From Myxococcus sp. RHSTA-1-4 (GTDB lineage Bacteria; Myxococcota; Myxococcia; Myxococcales; Myxococcaceae), in contig NZ_JAIQDG010000003.1 in assembly GCF_020037125.1 (NCBI RefSeq), forward strand, positions 310,001 through 374,000: a stretch of DNA of 64,000 nucleotides, read 5' to 3'. The translations under genes were made by a program, and so were the position numbers. This document shows positions 62,813-64,000 of the stretch, piece by piece. Each line of letters opens with the position of its first letter. Position 1 is the stretch's first letter. The notes below the pieces were generated by a model that searched no databases, had not been told where the DNA came from, and saw only the letters and a program-made list of their open reading frames with translations.

Positions 62813-64000
62813 CTACCGGCGCGCGGAGGCGGTGAGCCAGGCGAGGCGCTGGGCGGCTTCCTTCGTCTGCGGGTCCGTGAGCAATTCGTTCGCGTTCTGG
62901 GTGATGCGGTAGGCCCAGTTCGCGTCGCTCATGGAGCCCGGCAGGTTGATGCGGTCCCTCGTGCCGAGGATGTCCTGCCAGGGCAGCACGCACAAATCAC
63001 TGCCGGAGTTGAGCGCCGAGGCCAGCATGCCCCGGTGGACCTCCGGGGTGAACTCGCGCGTGACGGGCACGCCGTTCATCTCCGGCCAGGCACGGGCCGC
63101 CGCGTGGCGCTCGTCATCGCGGGCGCCCTCCCACCACTCGGCGACGGTGTCCGTGTCATGGGTGCCGGTGGTGACGAGGGACACCGCGGGGAACTGGTGC
63201 GGGTCTCGGTAGGTGTTGCCGTCGCGCTCCCAGCGCATCACCCGGTAGCCGGGCAGCTTGAGGTCCGCGAGGATGTGGCGCACGAAGGGCGGAATCACGC
63301 CCAGGTCCTCGGCGACGATGCCGGCGCCCTCCGACAGCAGGCGGAAGTGCTTCTCGCCCAGGCGCTTGTGGCTCTCCTCGTCCGGGGGGATGAAGCGCCC
63401 GGTGGGCGTGTGCTCGTCGCGAATCCACTGGCGGAAGTAGCCCACCGCGTGGTCCACGCGGCGCAAGTCATAGTAGCTGGCCGCCTTCTTCGCGCGCTTC
63501 TTGAGCCACGCGTAGTCGTCCTTCTCCATGGCGGCGAAGTCGAAGTAGGGCAGGCCCCAGTCCTGGCCGGTGGCGGAGAAGTCGTCCGGGGGCACGCCCA
63601 GGCGCGCATCGCGCCGGAGGATGTCCGGGTGGGCCCAGCAGTCCGCGCTGTCCTGGCCGATGATGAAGGGCTCGTCGCCGCACAGCAGCACGCCGTGCGC
63701 CCGGGCCTGCTCGCGCACCGCGTCCCACTGCTGCTCCGCCACCCACTGCAGCCACGCGTGGTAGCGCACGCGGCGCTCCAGCTCCATGGACTTGGCGGCC
63801 AGCGCCTCCGGGTGGCGCTCCTTCAGCCCCTGGGGCCACTCCCACCAGGCCCGGCGCTGCTCCTGCTCGCTGATGGCGGTGAAGCGGGCGTAGCTCTCCA
63901 GCCACTCGCCCTGGGCGTCACGCCACTGGCGGAAGGCCCTGGCCCGCTCGGACTGGGGGCCCCAGTGCTGGGCCTCGAAGGTGTCGAAGGCGCGCGCGAA
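62813..64000 (-). CDS. malQ: 4-alpha-glucanotransferase (amylomaltase), partial
   Basis: The C-terminal 395 aa; the gene enters from beyond 64000, so the N-terminus is missing. GH77 motifs: GQDWGLPYFD, DHAVGYFRQW with the nucleophile Asp in VDHAVG, the acid/base Glu in GAGIVAEDLGVIP, and the third acid in TTGTHDTDTVAEW. It transfers alpha-1,4-glucan segments (disproportionation) in the cytoplasm, acting with glycogen or maltodextrin enzymes such as the GH13 protein at 32658. The whole right end of the window is consistent with this frame and strand. Confidence 0.9.
   Translation of the reverse strand, partial: FARAFDTFEAQHWGPQSERARAFRQWRDAQGEWLESYARFTAISEQEQRRAWWEWPQGLKERHPEALAAKSMELERRVRYHAWLQWVAEQQWDAVREQARAHGVLLCGDEPFIIGQDSADCWAHPDILRRDARLGVPPDDFSATGQDWGLPYFDFAAMEKDDYAWLKKRAKKAASYYDLRRVDHAVGYFRQWIRDEHTPTGRFIPPDEESHKRLGEKHFRLLSEGAGIVAEDLGVIPPFVRHILADLKLPGYRVMRWERDGNTYRDPHQFPAVSLVTTGTHDTDTVAEWWEGARDDERHAAARAWPEMNGVPVTREFTPEVHRGMLASALNSGSDLCVLPWQDILGTRDRINLPGSMSDANWAYRITQNANELLTDPQTKEAAQRLAWLTASARR

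Overview
The window is about 70% G+C, with dense genes, many GTG/TTG starts and ATGA/GTGA stop-start overlaps. Its protein content (a Ser/Thr kinase with accessory domains, HEAT-repeat proteins, many lipoproteins, MoxR/vWA clusters, TamA/TamB, TolC, ExbB/ExbD/TonB) fits a Gram-negative myxobacterium of the Myxococcus/Corallococcus/Pyxidicoccus type. This assignment rests on protein character and codon use, not on a marker gene. No tRNA, rRNA, insertion sequence, phage gene or CRISPR array was seen.

Layout. 1-5.4 kb: kinase, then a sugar-metabolism run (phosphohexomutase, FMN reductase, ROK glucokinase). 5.5-8.6 kb: a Fic-like gene remnant, then on the minus strand two exported HEAT-repeat proteins and a secreted M23-type peptidase. 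8.7-19.2 kb: Gfo/Idh/MocA oxidoreductase, PH-domain protein, pectinacetylesterase-like lipoprotein, OprO/P-type porin, an acyl-CoA dehydrogenase/acyl-CoA ligase operon, an alpha/beta-hydrolase lipoprotein, a DUF1801 protein and a UPF0114 membrane protein. 19.4-31.3 kb: P2-type cation ATPase, DUF547 protein, Rieske oxygenase, TolC facing MarR across a clear palindrome, an ExbB-ExbD-TonB operon, UspA, aldo/keto reductase and DoxX. 31.3-34.6 kb: AraC regulator, cytochrome c'-like protein and a branching-enzyme-like GH13.

34.8-37.1 kb is a small accessory pocket: a secreted Cys-rich protein, a 126-aa orphan, a divergent HNHP (JAMM-like) protein with a lipoprotein partner, and a deleted relic of a second copy of the 126-aa gene. 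37.2-50.4 kb is a large MoxR/vWA cluster: membrane coiled-coil protein, MoxR ATPase, membrane protein, ABC ATPase, ABC permease, DUF58, BatA-like vWA and a double-vWA protein. It probably forms an envelope complex assembled by the MoxR ATPase, and it is interrupted by a small lipoprotein gene. Between 50.46 and 50.83 kb lie about six tandem ~62-bp units, each able to fold into a hairpin, with partial compensatory changes; no known feature type explains them.

50.9-64 kb: glycosyltransferase 39-like membrane protein, two lipoproteins of uncertain enzymatic role, the TamA/TamB pair in one operon, a Cys-rich lipoprotein, and the C-terminal part of 4-alpha-glucanotransferase running off the right edge. 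The phosphohexomutase, glucokinase, GH13 and MalQ genes together suggest active glycogen/maltodextrin metabolism.
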